A stretch of DNA of 64,000 bases, taken from NCBI GenBank assembly GCA_016124745.1, contig WGNC01000005.1, positions 1 to 64,000 of the forward strand, in the 5' to 3' direction. This DNA is from Thiobacillus sp. GTDB lineage: Bacteria > Pseudomonadota > Gammaproteobacteria > Burkholderiales > Thiobacillaceae. Under the pieces are notes generated by a model that was not told the origin of the DNA, made no database searches, and was given only the letters and a program-made list of their open reading frames with translations. Positions 37,761 through 46,422 of this stretch are shown here, piece by piece. Within the stretch, counting starts at the first letter, position 1. Each line of letters begins with the position of its first letter. The translations under genes and the position numbers were made by a program.

Positions 37761-38861
37761 ATGCGCGCCCCAACTGAACTGGTTTCCTTGGTGTTTCGCA
37801 ACCCCGATGCGATCCGCCGATTTTCCCTAGGCGACTGGGACAGACTGGTCCGCCAGGCCCGCCAGGCCGATTTGCTTGCGCGCCTGCATATCCTGCTCCG
37901 TCAGGGGGGACTCGACGGGGAGATCCCGGCCGTAGCACGCTGGCATTTCGAGGTCGCCACCGCTCTCGCAGAATGTCAGGCAACCGAGATACAAATGGAA
38001 TTGAGACAGCTGCGAACGATGCTTGAAGGGCTCTGTATTCCGTTAGTTGTGCTAAAGGGCGCGGCCTATGTGGCCGCCGGTCTAATTGCCGCAAGGGGAC
38101 GCCACATCGACGAGATCGACCTGCTCGTCCCCCGAGAGCGCCTGAACGAGGTCGAATCCGCCCTGAAACTGGCTGACTGGCACTCGGTCGAGCTGCCTGA
38201 ATACGATCAGCAATATGTCCACCGCTGGAGGCACGACGCACCTTCGCAGCAGAATTTGCGACGCGCCACGCTGATCAACGTTCATCATGCCATCTTGCCA
38301 GATACCGCGGGCTTTCGGCCGGACACTGCCAAGCTTCGCAGAAGCGCCGCCGAGGTAACGGGCTTCGCCGGCCTATTCGTACCGTCGCCAGAAGACCGCA
38401 TCCTGCACACATCCACGCTCCTGTTTCATGACGACGAACTGCCCCGCGGTCTGCGCGACTTGAGCGACCTCGACCTGCAGCTGCGCCAGGCTGCGACCGA
38501 AGCGGATTTCTGGCCGCGCCTGCTCGCGCGCGCCGAAGAATTCGAACTGAGCCGGCTACTGTTCTACGCGCTTCGCTACACCCGGCATTTTTTCGATACA
38601 CCCGTACCCGACGAAGTCTACGACCTCTTGGAGACTGCAGCGCCAAGCAGGGCATCGCTCAGACTCATGGATGTCATCTACATCCGCATGCTGGCGCCCA
38701 ATCATCACAGCTGCAATGATGCCCTCACTCCACTTGCGCGACATGCCACATATCTGCGGGCCCACTGGCTGCGCATGCCCGCACATCTGCTGCTCCCGCA
38801 TCTGTTCCACAAGGCCTTCATCAGCCCCTTCCAGGACAGCAGCCCGGCAAAAGCGTCTTGA
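37761..38861 (+). CDS. Nucleotidyltransferase-family protein, copy 2
   Basis: The arrangement is the same as copy 1, with PLVVLKGAAYVAAGLIAARGRHIDEIDLLV. The GDIDILV active-site aspartates appear here as DEIDLLV, so two acidic residues remain but the first is shifted to DEID. Also HHAILPDTAGF and HTSTLLFHDDELPRGLRDLSDLDLQL. The stop overlaps the -35 region of the grxD promoter. Confidence 0.8.
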   Translation: MRAPTELVSLVFRNPDAIRRFSLGDWDRLVRQARQADLLARLHILLRQGGLDGEIPAVARWHFEVATALAECQATEIQMELRQLRTMLEGLCIPLVVLKGAAYVAAGLIAARGRHIDEIDLLVPRERLNEVESALKLADWHSVELPEYDQQYVHRWRHDAPSQQNLRRATLINVHHAILPDTAGFRPDTAKLRRSAAEVTGFAGLFVPSPEDRILHTSTLLFHDDELPRGLRDLSDLDLQLRQAATEADFWPRLLARAEEFELSRLLFYALRYTRHFFDTPVPDEVYDLLETAAPSRASLRLMDVIYIRMLAPNHHSCNDALTPLARHATYLRAHWLRMPAHLLLPHLFHKAFISPFQDSSPAKAS

Positions 38862-38885
38862 CGGGGATTTCATCCTGCGTATAAT
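38858..38885 (+). promoter_or_regulatory. Sigma-70 promoter of grxD
   Basis: TTGACG and TATAAT are separated by 16 bases, a near-consensus promoter 40 bases before the grxD ATG. It overlaps the end of the preceding gene. Confidence 0.75.
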
Positions 38886-38924
38886 TCCCGAGCATTACAG
38901 TCAAGTATTATTCAGGAGCCCGCC

Positions 38925-39245
38925 ATGACCCCACTCGATCGTATCCGTGACCAAGTCACCAGCAATAATGTCGTGCTGTACATGAAAGGCACACCCCAGT
39001 TCCCTCAATGCGGCTTTTCGTCGCGCGCAGCGCAGGTGCTGCAGGCCTGCGGCGTAAAGGACTTTCTGGCAGTGAATGTGCTGGCTGATCCGGAAATTTA
39101 CGAGAACCTGAAGTTCTACGCCAACTGGCCGACCTTCCCTCAGCTCTATATCAAGGGCGAACTCATCGGCGGCTCCGACATCATGATCGAGATGTACCAG
39201 AAAGGTGAAATCCAGAAGTTGCTGGAAGAAGCCCAGGCTGCCTGA
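38925..39245 (+). CDS. grxD: Monothiol glutaredoxin, Grx4 family
   Basis: The CGFS active site (PQCGFSSRA) is that of monothiol glutaredoxins, which bind a [2Fe-2S] cluster with glutathione and deliver it to target proteins. Length 106 and the end NWPTFPQLYIKGELIGGSDIM are typical. It has its own promoter and a strong terminator, so it is a single-gene unit. Confidence 0.96.
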   Translation: MTPLDRIRDQVTSNNVVLYMKGTPQFPQCGFSSRAAQVLQACGVKDFLAVNVLADPEIYENLKFYANWPTFPQLYIKGELIGGSDIMIEMYQKGEIQKLLEEAQAA

Positions 39246-39260
39246 CCATCGCGCATCCCC

Positions 39261-39299
39261 ACAACAAAAAAGCCGACTTGATGTCGGCTTTTTTGTTGT
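39261..39299. terminator. Bidirectional rho-independent terminator, grxD and ntrC
   Basis: A 17-base inverted repeat (ACAACAAAAAAGCCGAC and complement) with a five-base loop has A and T runs at both ends. It serves both the rightward grxD and the leftward ntrBC transcript, which meet here. Confidence 0.92.
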
Positions 39300-39322
39300 C
39301 GTGCCCTAACCCGCAGATACCC

Positions 39323-40741
39323 CTACTTGGTTTCTCCCGGCTCGGCTTCGCTGTCCATGCCCAATTCGTGAATTTTGCGGGTCAAGGTATTGCGCCCCCA
39401 GCCGAGCAGATGCGCGGCCTCGATCCGACGCCCGCCAGTATGGCGCAGGGCCACTTCGATGAGGGTTTTCTCGTAAGCCTGGGTCAGTTCATCCAGAATC
39501 GCCGCCTCGCCGCGCGCGAGGCGTGCCCCGGCTTCGGCCGCGAGGCCCTGCAGCCAGTCGCCGCCCGGCTGTTCCGCTGTGCCCTGCATCAGATCCGACG
39601 GCAGATCCCCGACGTCGACCACCTGGCCTGGCGCCATCACGGTCAGGTAGTGGCTGACGTTTTCGAGTTGGCGCACGTTGCCGCTCCATGGCAGATTGAC
39701 CAGCGTCTTGAGCGCGGCCTCCGACACGCCCTTGGCTTCCATCCCCAGTTCGCGTGCACTCTTCTGCATGAAATGCCGCATCAGCAACGGAATGTCCTCG
39801 CGCCGTTCGCGCAGTGCCGGCAGGCGCAGGCGAATCACGTTCAGGCGGTGGAACAGGTCTTCGCGGAACAGGCCTTCGCGCACCCGCACTTCAAGATCCT
39901 GGTGGGTCGCCGCAATGACCCGCACATTGACCTTGATCGGCGTATGGCCGCCAACCCGGTAAAACTGTCCGTCGGAAAGCACCCGCAACAAACGGGTCTG
40001 CAGTTCCGCCGGCATGTCGCCGATCTCGTCCAGGAACAGCGTGCCGCCATCCGCCTGCTCGAAACGGCCGCGCCGCTGCGCCGCTGCGCCGGTGAAGGCG
40101 CCACGCTCGTGGCCAAACAGTTCGGATTCCAGCAAATCCTTTGGAATGGCCGCGGTGTTGAGCGCGATGAAGGGGCCGGCAGCACGTGGGCTATGGCGAT
40201 GCAGCGCATGCGCGACCAGTTCCTTGCCGCTGCCCGACTCCCCGGTGATCAGCACGGTGGCGTGCGACTGGCTCAGGCGGCCGATTGCACGGAAAACCTC
40301 CTGCATGGCAGGCGCATGCCCGAGTATTTCCGGCACCGGCGCATCGCTGCTGGCAGGCACATCGCGGCTGGCATTCTCCGCCAGGGCGCGACGCACCAGC
40401 TCGAGCGCCTGATCGACGTCGAACGGCTTGGGCAGGTATTCGAACGCGCCCCCCTGAAACGCCGACACCGCGCTGTCGAGGTCCGAATATGCCGTCATGA
40501 TGATGACCGGTACCTTGGGAAGCTGCTCCTTCAGCGACTGCAGCAACTCCAGTCCGGATACGCCCGGCATGCGTATGTCGGACACCACCACGCTGGGCTG
40601 GCTGCGTTCCAGTTCACGCAGCGCATCGCTCGCAGAACTGAAGGTCATGCAGGGAATATCCTCGCGCAGCAAGGCTTTCTCAAGGACCCATCGAATGGAG
40701 CGGTCGTCGTCGATAATCCAGACAGAGCTTGATTTTGGCAT
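39323..40741 (-). CDS. ntrC: Nitrogen regulator NtrC, sigma-54 activator
   Basis: The receiver domain has VVVSDIRMPG (phosphorylated aspartate) and the KP of YLPKPFD. The AAA+ domain has GESGSGKE and ERGAFTGA, the sigma-54 contact loop. The C-terminal DNA-binding helix-turn-helix is AAHLLGWGRNTLTRKI. NtrC turns on genes such as glnA under nitrogen limitation, and the glnA control region at 44,119-44,225 has a matching site. The ATG lies five bases after ntrB. Confidence 0.96.
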   Translation of the reverse strand: MPKSSSVWIIDDDRSIRWVLEKALLREDIPCMTFSSASDALRELERSQPSVVVSDIRMPGVSGLELLQSLKEQLPKVPVIIMTAYSDLDSAVSAFQGGAFEYLPKPFDVDQALELVRRALAENASRDVPASSDAPVPEILGHAPAMQEVFRAIGRLSQSHATVLITGESGSGKELVAHALHRHSPRAAGPFIALNTAAIPKDLLESELFGHERGAFTGAAAQRRGRFEQADGGTLFLDEIGDMPAELQTRLLRVLSDGQFYRVGGHTPIKVNVRVIAATHQDLEVRVREGLFREDLFHRLNVIRLRLPALRERREDIPLLMRHFMQKSARELGMEAKGVSEAALKTLVNLPWSGNVRQLENVSHYLTVMAPGQVVDVGDLPSDLMQGTAEQPGGDWLQGLAAEAGARLARGEAAILDELTQAYEKTLIEVALRHTGGRRIEAAHLLGWGRNTLTRKIHELGMDSEAEPGETK

Positions 40742-40746
40742 GAGGT

Positions 40747-41874
40747 TTAGACAGGAATAGGCAGGAAAATGGAAAATGCGGTGCGGCCGGGCTGACTTTC
40801 GCAGTCGATGGTGCCGTGATTTTGCGCGACCAGCGTTTGCGATACCGCCAGCCCCAGGCCACTGCCGCCTTCGCGGCCGGAAACCAGCGGATAGAAAATC
40901 TGCTCGCGGATCTCCTCGGGAATACCGGGGCCGTTGTCGATGATGTCGATGCGCATGCCCAGCCGGTGGCGGCGGCTTTCCAGGGTGAGTTGTCGCGCCA
41001 CCCGGGTCTTCAGGATGATTTCGCCCTGCCCATGCCCATGCCCGTTACCGTGCCCATGCCCGTCACCGTGCCCATGCCCGTCACCGTGCCCATGCCCGTC
41101 ACCGTGCATTGCCTGCACGGCGTTGCGCGCGATGTTGAGCGTGGCCTGGATCAGTTGCTCGGCGTCGGCACGGATTTCCGGCAGGCTGAGATCGTAGTCA
41201 CGGCGCAGCGTCACGCTCGGCGTTTCGGCCAGAACCAGGCTGCGAACACGCTCAAGCACTTCGTGAATATTGACCGCACCAAAACGGGGCATCCGGTGTG
41301 GCGTCAGCAATCGCTCCATCAGCGATTGCAGGCGATCCGATTCCTTGATAATGACTTGCGTGTATTCGCGCAAGCTTTCGCGCGGCAGTTCGTGCTCCAG
41401 CAATTGTGCCGCACCGCGAATGCCACCGAGCGGATTCTTGATTTCATGCGCCAGGTTGCGCAGCAGTTCGCGATTGGCTTCCTGTTGCAGACGCGATTGT
41501 TCAAGTCGGGCGATGCGCAGGTGCGGGTCAGCCGCACGCATTTCAATCAGAACGGCCTGCGGTGGCTGCTCCAGTGGTGAAATGCTGCAACCGATGCGTA
41601 TGGGCGGATGTCCGTTCACCGTCACCTCAAGTTCATATTCGATGACGGTTTCCTGCTCGCTGCGCGACGTCTGGACAGCCTTCAGCAGTTCCAAACTTCC
41701 ACTGAGTACCTGGTCAGCAGGATTCCCGATCAGCAGTGCGCCGGACACCCCCAGCAAGGTCTCGCCGGCCGGGTTGACGAAAAGGATGCGGTTGTCGCCA
41801 TCCAATATCATCACGCCGGTTGACAGGCAATCGAGTCCGGAGAAATCGGTTGGAATCGTTGGCATCATGCTCAT
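40747..41874 (-). CDS. ntrB: Nitrogen-sensing histidine kinase NtrB with His-Gly repeat insert
   Basis: The domain order is PAS sensor (LDCLSTGVMILDGDNRILFVNPAGE), H-box NLAHEIKNPLGGIRGAAQ, N-box NIARNAVQAM and G-boxes DNGPGIPEEI and GGSGLGLAVS. It phosphorylates NtrC. Directly after the N-box lies a tandem insert, HGDGHGHGDGHGHGDGHGHG followed by NGHGHGQG, coded by 18-base repeats (41029-41106). It sits in the ATP-lid region. The rest is intact, and length is 375. Confidence 0.94.
   Translation of the reverse strand: MSMMPTIPTDFSGLDCLSTGVMILDGDNRILFVNPAGETLLGVSGALLIGNPADQVLSGSLELLKAVQTSRSEQETVIEYELEVTVNGHPPIRIGCSISPLEQPPQAVLIEMRAADPHLRIARLEQSRLQQEANRELLRNLAHEIKNPLGGIRGAAQLLEHELPRESLREYTQVIIKESDRLQSLMERLLTPHRMPRFGAVNIHEVLERVRSLVLAETPSVTLRRDYDLSLPEIRADAEQLIQATLNIARNAVQAMHGDGHGHGDGHGHGDGHGHGNGHGHGQGEIILKTRVARQLTLESRRHRLGMRIDIIDNGPGIPEEIREQIFYPLVSGREGGSGLGLAVSQTLVAQNHGTIDCESQPGRTAFSIFLPIPV
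41029..41106. repeat. 18-base tandem repeats within ntrB
   Basis: ACCGTGCCCATGCCCGTC is repeated exactly at 41047-41064, 41065-41082 and 41083-41100, with partial copies on both sides. On the coding strand it encodes His/Gly/Asp runs. Confidence 0.92.
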
Positions 41875-41903
41875 TCGTACTTAATAAGCACTGATTGTGC
41901 CAG

Positions 41904-41985
41904 AGCGTGGCTGTTGCCGACTTGTCGGCTTTACAGCCACAGCCTACCCGTTTTGCCCGCCAGGATCCTTGCGGATGGAGCGTGG
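41904..41985. repeat. Hairpin repeat upstream of ntrB, same family as in nifJ
   Basis: The hairpin at 41907-41940 has outer stem GTGGCTG/CAGCCAC and inner stem GCCGA/TCGGC, with the same TT and TTTA spacers as the nifJ copies at 10611-10808. The flanks CCTACCC and TTGCGGATGGAGCGTGG also match. It lies in the 121-base gap between the gene at 41,996 and ntrB. Confidence 0.82.
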
Positions 41986-41995
41986 AGACGCTCGC

Positions 41996-42466
41996 CTACT
42001 TCAGGTTGGCGAGTTCTCGCTGGATCGAGATAACGTTCTGCTCGTGCTGCTGAACGGTGGCTTGCAGTTTTTTGACCCGATTCAGATAGGTCGAATCGGT
42101 TGCACGCTCACCCGGCTGCGGCCTTTCACCCAAGGCCAGTTGCCGACGCGCTTCATCGGCATTGCGGCGCTCGCCGGCAATTTCGTCTTCCAGTACCTGG
42201 CGGCGGATGTCGTCGCGACGTTTCTGCGTGCCGGGATCGATGCGTGGAAAATCGGCCGGGCTGGGATTGTAAGATGCGTTTCTCGGGGCTTTCACTGCGC
42301 TCGGAAGCGGTACCGGCGCACCCGGAATATCGAGGCGCTTTGCACCTTTCTTGTAGACGTCGGTAAACGTCACCTGGCCGTTCTCGTCGACGTATTTGTA
42401 AATCTCGGCCTGTGCGGGCGCCGCCAGAATCAGGCAAAAAAAGAAGGGGAATCGTGCGATCAGCAT
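41996..42466 (-). CDS. DUF4124-domain periplasmic protein
   Basis: A signal peptide (ends APAQA) is followed by EIYKYVDENGQVTFTDVYKKGAK, the DUF4124 domain signature. The rest is a charged helical region with RRQVLEDEIAGERRNADEARRQ, likely coiled coil. Role unknown. It precedes ntrB in the same orientation, as often seen in betaproteobacteria with ntrBC next to glnA. Confidence 0.85.
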   Translation of the reverse strand: MLIARFPFFFCLILAAPAQAEIYKYVDENGQVTFTDVYKKGAKRLDIPGAPVPLPSAVKAPRNASYNPSPADFPRIDPGTQKRRDDIRRQVLEDEIAGERRNADEARRQLALGERPQPGERATDSTYLNRVKKLQATVQQHEQNVISIQRELANLK

Positions 42467-42556
42467 GATGACGAGTGTAGCGTACCCCTCTAGTATCGGC
42501 CAAAGGCCGGCGATCTTGATGCCGCTTGCTACCGCCCTCTTGCGTCGCCCATGAGA

Positions 42557-42580
42557 AAGGGGCGGCCAAAGCCGCCCCTT
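42557..42580 (-). terminator. Hairpin after glnA
   Basis: AAGGGGCGGC/GCCGCCCCTT with a four-base loop lies 21 bases after the glnA stop. The T-run on the transcript is short (TTTCTC). It probably ends glnA transcription. Confidence 0.65.
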
Positions 42581-42600
42581 GAGCCAACCGCGATTTGCAA

Positions 42601-44010
42601 TTACAGCGAGTAGTACATCGCGAATTCGACCGGGTGCGTCGTCATGCGGAATTTGGTGACTTCCTGCATTTTCAGCTCGATGTAGGCGTCAATCATGTCG
42701 TTGGTGAAGACGCCACCACGGGTCAGGAACTCGCGGTCCCTATCGAGTTCGTCCAGCGCCATTTCGAGGCTGTGGCAAACCTTCGGGATCTTCGCATCCT
42801 CTTCCGGCGGCAGGTCGTACAAATCTTTGTCCGACGGATCGCCAGGGTGGATCTTGTTCTGGATGCCGTCGAGGCCAGCCATCATCAGCGCTGCGAAGCA
42901 GAGATAGGGGTTCGCGGTGGGATCCGGGAACCGGGTTTCGATGCGGCGCGCTTTCTCGCTGGCGGCGATCGGAATGCGGATCGAAGCCGAGCGGTTGCGG
43001 GCCGAGTAGGCCAACATCACGGGAGCCTCGAAGCCGGGCACCAGACGCTTGTACGAGTTGGTCGACGGGTTGGTGATCGCATTCAGTGCCTTGGCATGCT
43101 TGATGATGCCGCCGATGTAGTACAGGCACATTTCGGACAGGCCGGCGTAGCCGTTGCCCGCGAACAGGTTCTTCCCGTCTTTCCACAGCGACTGGTGGAC
43201 ATGCATGCCGGAACCGTTGTCGCCGACGATGGGCTTGGGCATGAAAGTCGCGGTCTTGCCGTAGGCGTGGGCAACGTTCTGCACGATGTACTTCAGCGTC
43301 TGGGTCCAGTCGGCGCGCTTGGTCAGCGTGCTGAACACGGTACCGATTTCGCATTGGCCAGCGGTCGCCACTTCGTGGTGAAACACTTCGACCGGGATGC
43401 CGGCTTCTTCCAGCGCCATCACCATGGCAGCGCGAATGTCCTGCAGGCTGTCGACCGGGGGCACGGGGAAGTAACCACCCTTGATGCCGGGACGGTGGCC
43501 GGTGTTGCCGTTCTCGAACTTCTCGGCGGACGACCAGGAGGCCTCTTCGGAATTGATCTGCACGCCACAGCCCGACATGTTGTCGTGCCAGGTGATGGAA
43601 TCGAAAATGAAGAACTCGGGCTCAGGACCAAAGTAGGCGGTATCGGCGATACCGGTCGACTTCAGGTAGGCCTCGGCACGGCGGGCCACCGAACGCGGGT
43701 CACGCTCGTAACCCTTGCCGTCGGACGGCTCGACCACGTCGCAGGTCAGGATCAGGGTGGGCTCGTCGAAGAAGGGGTCCATGTAAGCGGTATCGGGATC
43801 GGCCTTCAACAGCATGTCGGAGGCCTGAATGCCTTTCCAGCCGGCGATTGAGGAACCGTCGAACGGGTGGCCGTCCTCGAACCAGTCTTCGGTCACGATT
43901 CGGGAAGGAATCGACACGTGCTGCTCCTTGCCGCGGGTATCGGTAAAACGCAGATCGACGAACTTGACTTCATCGTCCTTGATCTTCTTGAGCACATCGG
44001 CCACGGTCAT
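42601..44010 (-). CDS. glnA: Glutamine synthetase, type I
   Basis: GlnA joins ammonia and glutamate. Type I length (469 residues from the ATG at 44010). [16 protein letters not shown] (Mg/ATP site), [10 protein letters not shown], and [17 protein letters not shown] (active site) are present. The adenylylated tyrosine is seen in [15 protein letters not shown] six bases before the ATG decides the start over an upstream in-frame one. It has a sigma-54 promoter at 44119-44134 and an NtrC site at 44209-44225. Confidence 0.97.
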   Translation of the reverse strand: MTVADVLKKIKDDEVKFVDLRFTDTRGKEQHVSIPSRIVTEDWFEDGHPFDGSSIAGWKGIQASDMLLKADPDTAYMDPFFDEPTLILTCDVVEPSDGKGYERDPRSVARRAEAYLKSTGIADTAYFGPEPEFFIFDSITWHDNMSGCGVQINSEEASWSSAEKFENGNTGHRPGIKGGYFPVPPVDSLQDIRAAMVMALEEAGIPVEVFHHEVATAGQCEIGTVFSTLTKRADWTQTLKYIVQNVAHAYGKTATFMPKPIVGDNGSGMHVHQSLWKDGKNLFAGNGYAGLSEMCLYYIGGIIKHAKALNAITNPSTNSYKRLVPGFEAPVMLAYSARNRSASIRIPIAASEKARRIETRFPDPTANPYLCFAALMMAGLDGIQNKIHPGDPSDKDLYDLPPEEDAKIPKVCHSLEMALDELDRDREFLTRGGVFTNDMIDAYIELKMQEVTKFRMTTHPVEFAMYYSL

Positions 44011-44118
44011 GCTGAATCTCCTCAAACTGAAATGAAATAAATTTGGTACGCAATCCTAATCCGCGCCCATATGCGTGGGCCCGGACACGCCACACAAGTG
44101 TACTTGGCAGCAGTTCTT

Positions 44119-44134
44119 AGCAGCAACCGTGCCA
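44119..44134 (-). promoter_or_regulatory. Sigma-54 promoter of glnA
   Basis: On the minus strand TGGCACGGTTGCTGCT has GG and GC 12 bases apart, matching the -24/-12 consensus with one mismatch in the -12 box. Transcription would begin near 44108, leaving a leader of about 98 bases before glnA. Confidence 0.75.
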
Positions 44135-44208
44135 TGCAAGAAATCAGGCTGGAATCATTGTGCCACAAGGCTCATGAAGCAAGATAGTGCGGCTGCAACT
44201 TTCTGCAA

Positions 44209-44225
44209 TGCACCACGTTGGTGCG
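44209..44225. promoter_or_regulatory. NtrC-binding palindrome upstream of glnA
   Basis: TGCACCACGTTGGTGCG fits the NtrC consensus TGCAC-N7-GTGCA except for the last base. It lies about 100-117 bases upstream of the predicted glnA start point, as expected for an enhancer. Confidence 0.75.
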
Positions 44226-44311
44226 CAAATGCGATTGGGGGCTCTATTATGGTGCCAATTGCATCGGACAGTGCTTTTCATATACTTGAGTCAATCAAAA
44301 GGAAAGCCAAC

Positions 44312-44767
44312 ATGGGACGCATCACCGAGTTGCTCGACACCGCACATGGCCGCAGCCAGACGCAATCCTGGTCTTTCGCGGGAGCCCTGCTGCCACACGA
44401 AGCCTATGAACTCATGCAGTTTGCTCCCGGAACGCGTCTGGTCGACATTCGTTCGCACGCGGAAATCGAACTGAACGGCACATTGCCTGGCGCAGTGCAT
44501 GTCGAATGGCAGTCTTGGCCGGGCTGGGTTCCCAATCCCCACTTTTTGGTCCAACTGGCACAGGCTACCGACCCTGAATCGCTGCTGCTTTTCATCTGCC
44601 GCAGCGGCCATCGATCGCACCGGGCAGCCGCTGCCTGTACCGAAGCTGGACGCGGCAATTGCTACAACGTGCTCGAAGGCTTCGAAGGCGACATCAACAA
44701 GGCCACCGGCCACCGCAATGAGCTCAACGGCTGGAAATACCGAGGCCTTCCCTGGTCACAAGGCTGA
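44312..44767 (+). CDS. Single-domain rhodanese-like protein
   Basis: The protein has one rhodanese domain with the active-site loop LLFICRSGHRSHRAA, so the catalytic cysteine is present. VDIRSHAEIELNGTLPGAVHVEW is the usual N-terminal part. It ends NGWKYRGLPW. The ATG at 44312 follows AGGAAAGC. The leader overlaps the glnA control region. It may act as sulfurtransferase in the cytoplasm. Confidence 0.85.
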   Translation: MGRITELLDTAHGRSQTQSWSFAGALLPHEAYELMQFAPGTRLVDIRSHAEIELNGTLPGAVHVEWQSWPGWVPNPHFLVQLAQATDPESLLLFICRSGHRSHRAAAACTEAGRGNCYNVLEGFEGDINKATGHRNELNGWKYRGLPWSQG

Positions 44768-44834
44768 CAGTCGAAGTCAGGCGGATCAATCCAACACCCA
44801 AGCCAGTCGGTTCAGCGGCTAGAATACGGCCGCC

Positions 44835-45635
44835 ATGACAGACCGCTACGCCGTATTCGGGCATCCGATTGCCCATTCCAAATCCCCGCAGATCCACGCT
44901 GCGTTCGCCCGCCAGACTGGGCAGGACATGACCTATGAAGCCATCCTCGCGCCGATCGAGGGTTTTGCGGACAGTGTCGCGTCCTTCGTTGCGACTGGCG
45001 GACGTGGGGCCAATGTCACGGTTCCTTTCAAGGAAGAAGCCTGGAAACTGGCCGACCGCCTGAGCCCGCGCGCCGAGCGCGCCGGCGCGGTCAACACCCT
45101 GAGCTTCGATGCCGATGGCATCACCGGCGACAACACCGACGGCGCCGGACTGGTGGCGGACCTCACCGGCAACCTGCGCCGCCAACTGGCCGGCACGCGC
45201 ATCCTGCTGCTTGGCGCCGGCGGCGCGGCGCGCGGCGTGATCGAACCGCTGCTCGAACAGCAGCCCGCCGCGCTCGTCATCGCCAACCGCACCGTCAGCC
45301 GCGCGCAGGAACTGGCCGCACTGTTCGGCGATGCCAGGCTTACCGCCTGCAGTTTCGACGCCGCCGACAGCCGCTTCGACCTCGTCGTCAATGCCACCGC
45401 CGCCAGCCTCGCCGGCGAACTGCCGCCGCTGTCGCCCGCCATCTTCACAGCAAGCACGCTGGCCTACGACATGATGTACGGGCGCGACACGCCCTTCCTC
45501 AGCTTTGCGCGCACGCACGGCGCAACCACGGCCGATGGCCTCGGCATGCTGGTCGAACAGGCTGCCGAGGCGTTCGCGTTGTGGCGCGGCGTGCGCCCCG
45601 ACACGGCGCCGGTCATCGCCAGCCTGCGCACATGA
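44835..45635 (+). CDS. aroE: Shikimate dehydrogenase
   Basis: AroE reduces 3-dehydroshikimate with NADPH. Marks are [15 protein letters not shown] (shikimate site), [10 protein letters not shown] with the catalytic lysine, [13 protein letters not shown] and [11 protein letters not shown] (NADP loop). Length 266 is standard. Its stop overlaps the mtgA start. Confidence 0.96.
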   Translation: MTDRYAVFGHPIAHSKSPQIHAAFARQTGQDMTYEAILAPIEGFADSVASFVATGGRGANVTVPFKEEAWKLADRLSPRAERAGAVNTLSFDADGITGDNTDGAGLVADLTGNLRRQLAGTRILLLGAGGAARGVIEPLLEQQPAALVIANRTVSRAQELAALFGDARLTACSFDAADSRFDLVVNATAASLAGELPPLSPAIFTASTLAYDMMYGRDTPFLSFARTHGATTADGLGMLVEQAAEAFALWRGVRPDTAPVIASLRT

Positions 45636-46333
45636 TGCGCGCTGTGGTACGCGGAATCGGCAAGGCTGTCGCCGCGGCCGTCGCGCTGATCATCCTGTAC
45701 CAGCTGTGGATCTTCGCGCATGTGCTGTGGTGGATCGACCACAACCCGAAGTCGACTGCCTTCATGGCCGCCGGGCTGGAGCGCCAGCAGGATAAACGGC
45801 CCGATGCCGAACTGCGCCACAAGTGGGTGCCGTATGACCGCATCTCCATCCACCTGAAGCGTGCCATCGTCGCCGCCGAGGATGCCAAGTTTCTTTCGCA
45901 CGAAGGTTTCGACGTCGAGGGCATCGAGGCCGCGGTCAAGAAGAACCTGAAGAAGGGCAGGCTCGTCGCGGGCGGCTCCACCATCAGCCAGCAGCTCGCC
46001 AAGAATCTGTTTCTTTCCGGCGAGCGCAGCTTCGTCCGCAAGGGCCAGGAAGCCATCATCACGCTGATGATCGAAACCACCTGGAGCAAGCGCCGCATCC
46101 TCGAGGTGTATCTCAACGTCATCGAATGGGGCAACGGCATCTACGGCGCCGAGGCTGCCGCCCGCCGTTACTACAGAACTTCCGCCGCGAATCTTAATCG
46201 CGACCAGGCCGCCCGCCTGGCTGCCATGGTGCCGAATCCGCGCTGGTACGAAAACCACCGCAGCTCGCGCGCCTACCAGCGTCGTGTTGCTGTCATCAGC
46301 CAATACATGGGGTACGCAAAAGTGCCGCGCTGA
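45632..46333 (+). CDS. mtgA: Monofunctional peptidoglycan glycosyltransferase
   Basis: One N-terminal membrane helix is followed by the GT51 domain: [18 protein letters not shown] with the catalytic glutamate, [15 protein letters not shown] and [23 protein letters not shown]. It polymerises lipid II outside the inner membrane. Start 45632 overlaps aroE by four bases. A second ATG at 45635 is also possible. Confidence 0.94.
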   Translation: MMRAVVRGIGKAVAAAVALIILYQLWIFAHVLWWIDHNPKSTAFMAAGLERQQDKRPDAELRHKWVPYDRISIHLKRAIVAAEDAKFLSHEGFDVEGIEAAVKKNLKKGRLVAGGSTISQQLAKNLFLSGERSFVRKGQEAIITLMIETTWSKRRILEVYLNVIEWGNGIYGAEAAARRYYRTSAANLNRDQAARLAAMVPNPRWYENHRSSRAYQRRVAVISQYMGYAKVPR

Positions 46334-46422
46334 CCAGCCTGGCCGAGCATGACCACGGCAACAGTCAACCCGGACAGCCCGGGTAACGCGATACAATCGG
46401 GCGCTCGCACTCCGGCCCGAAC

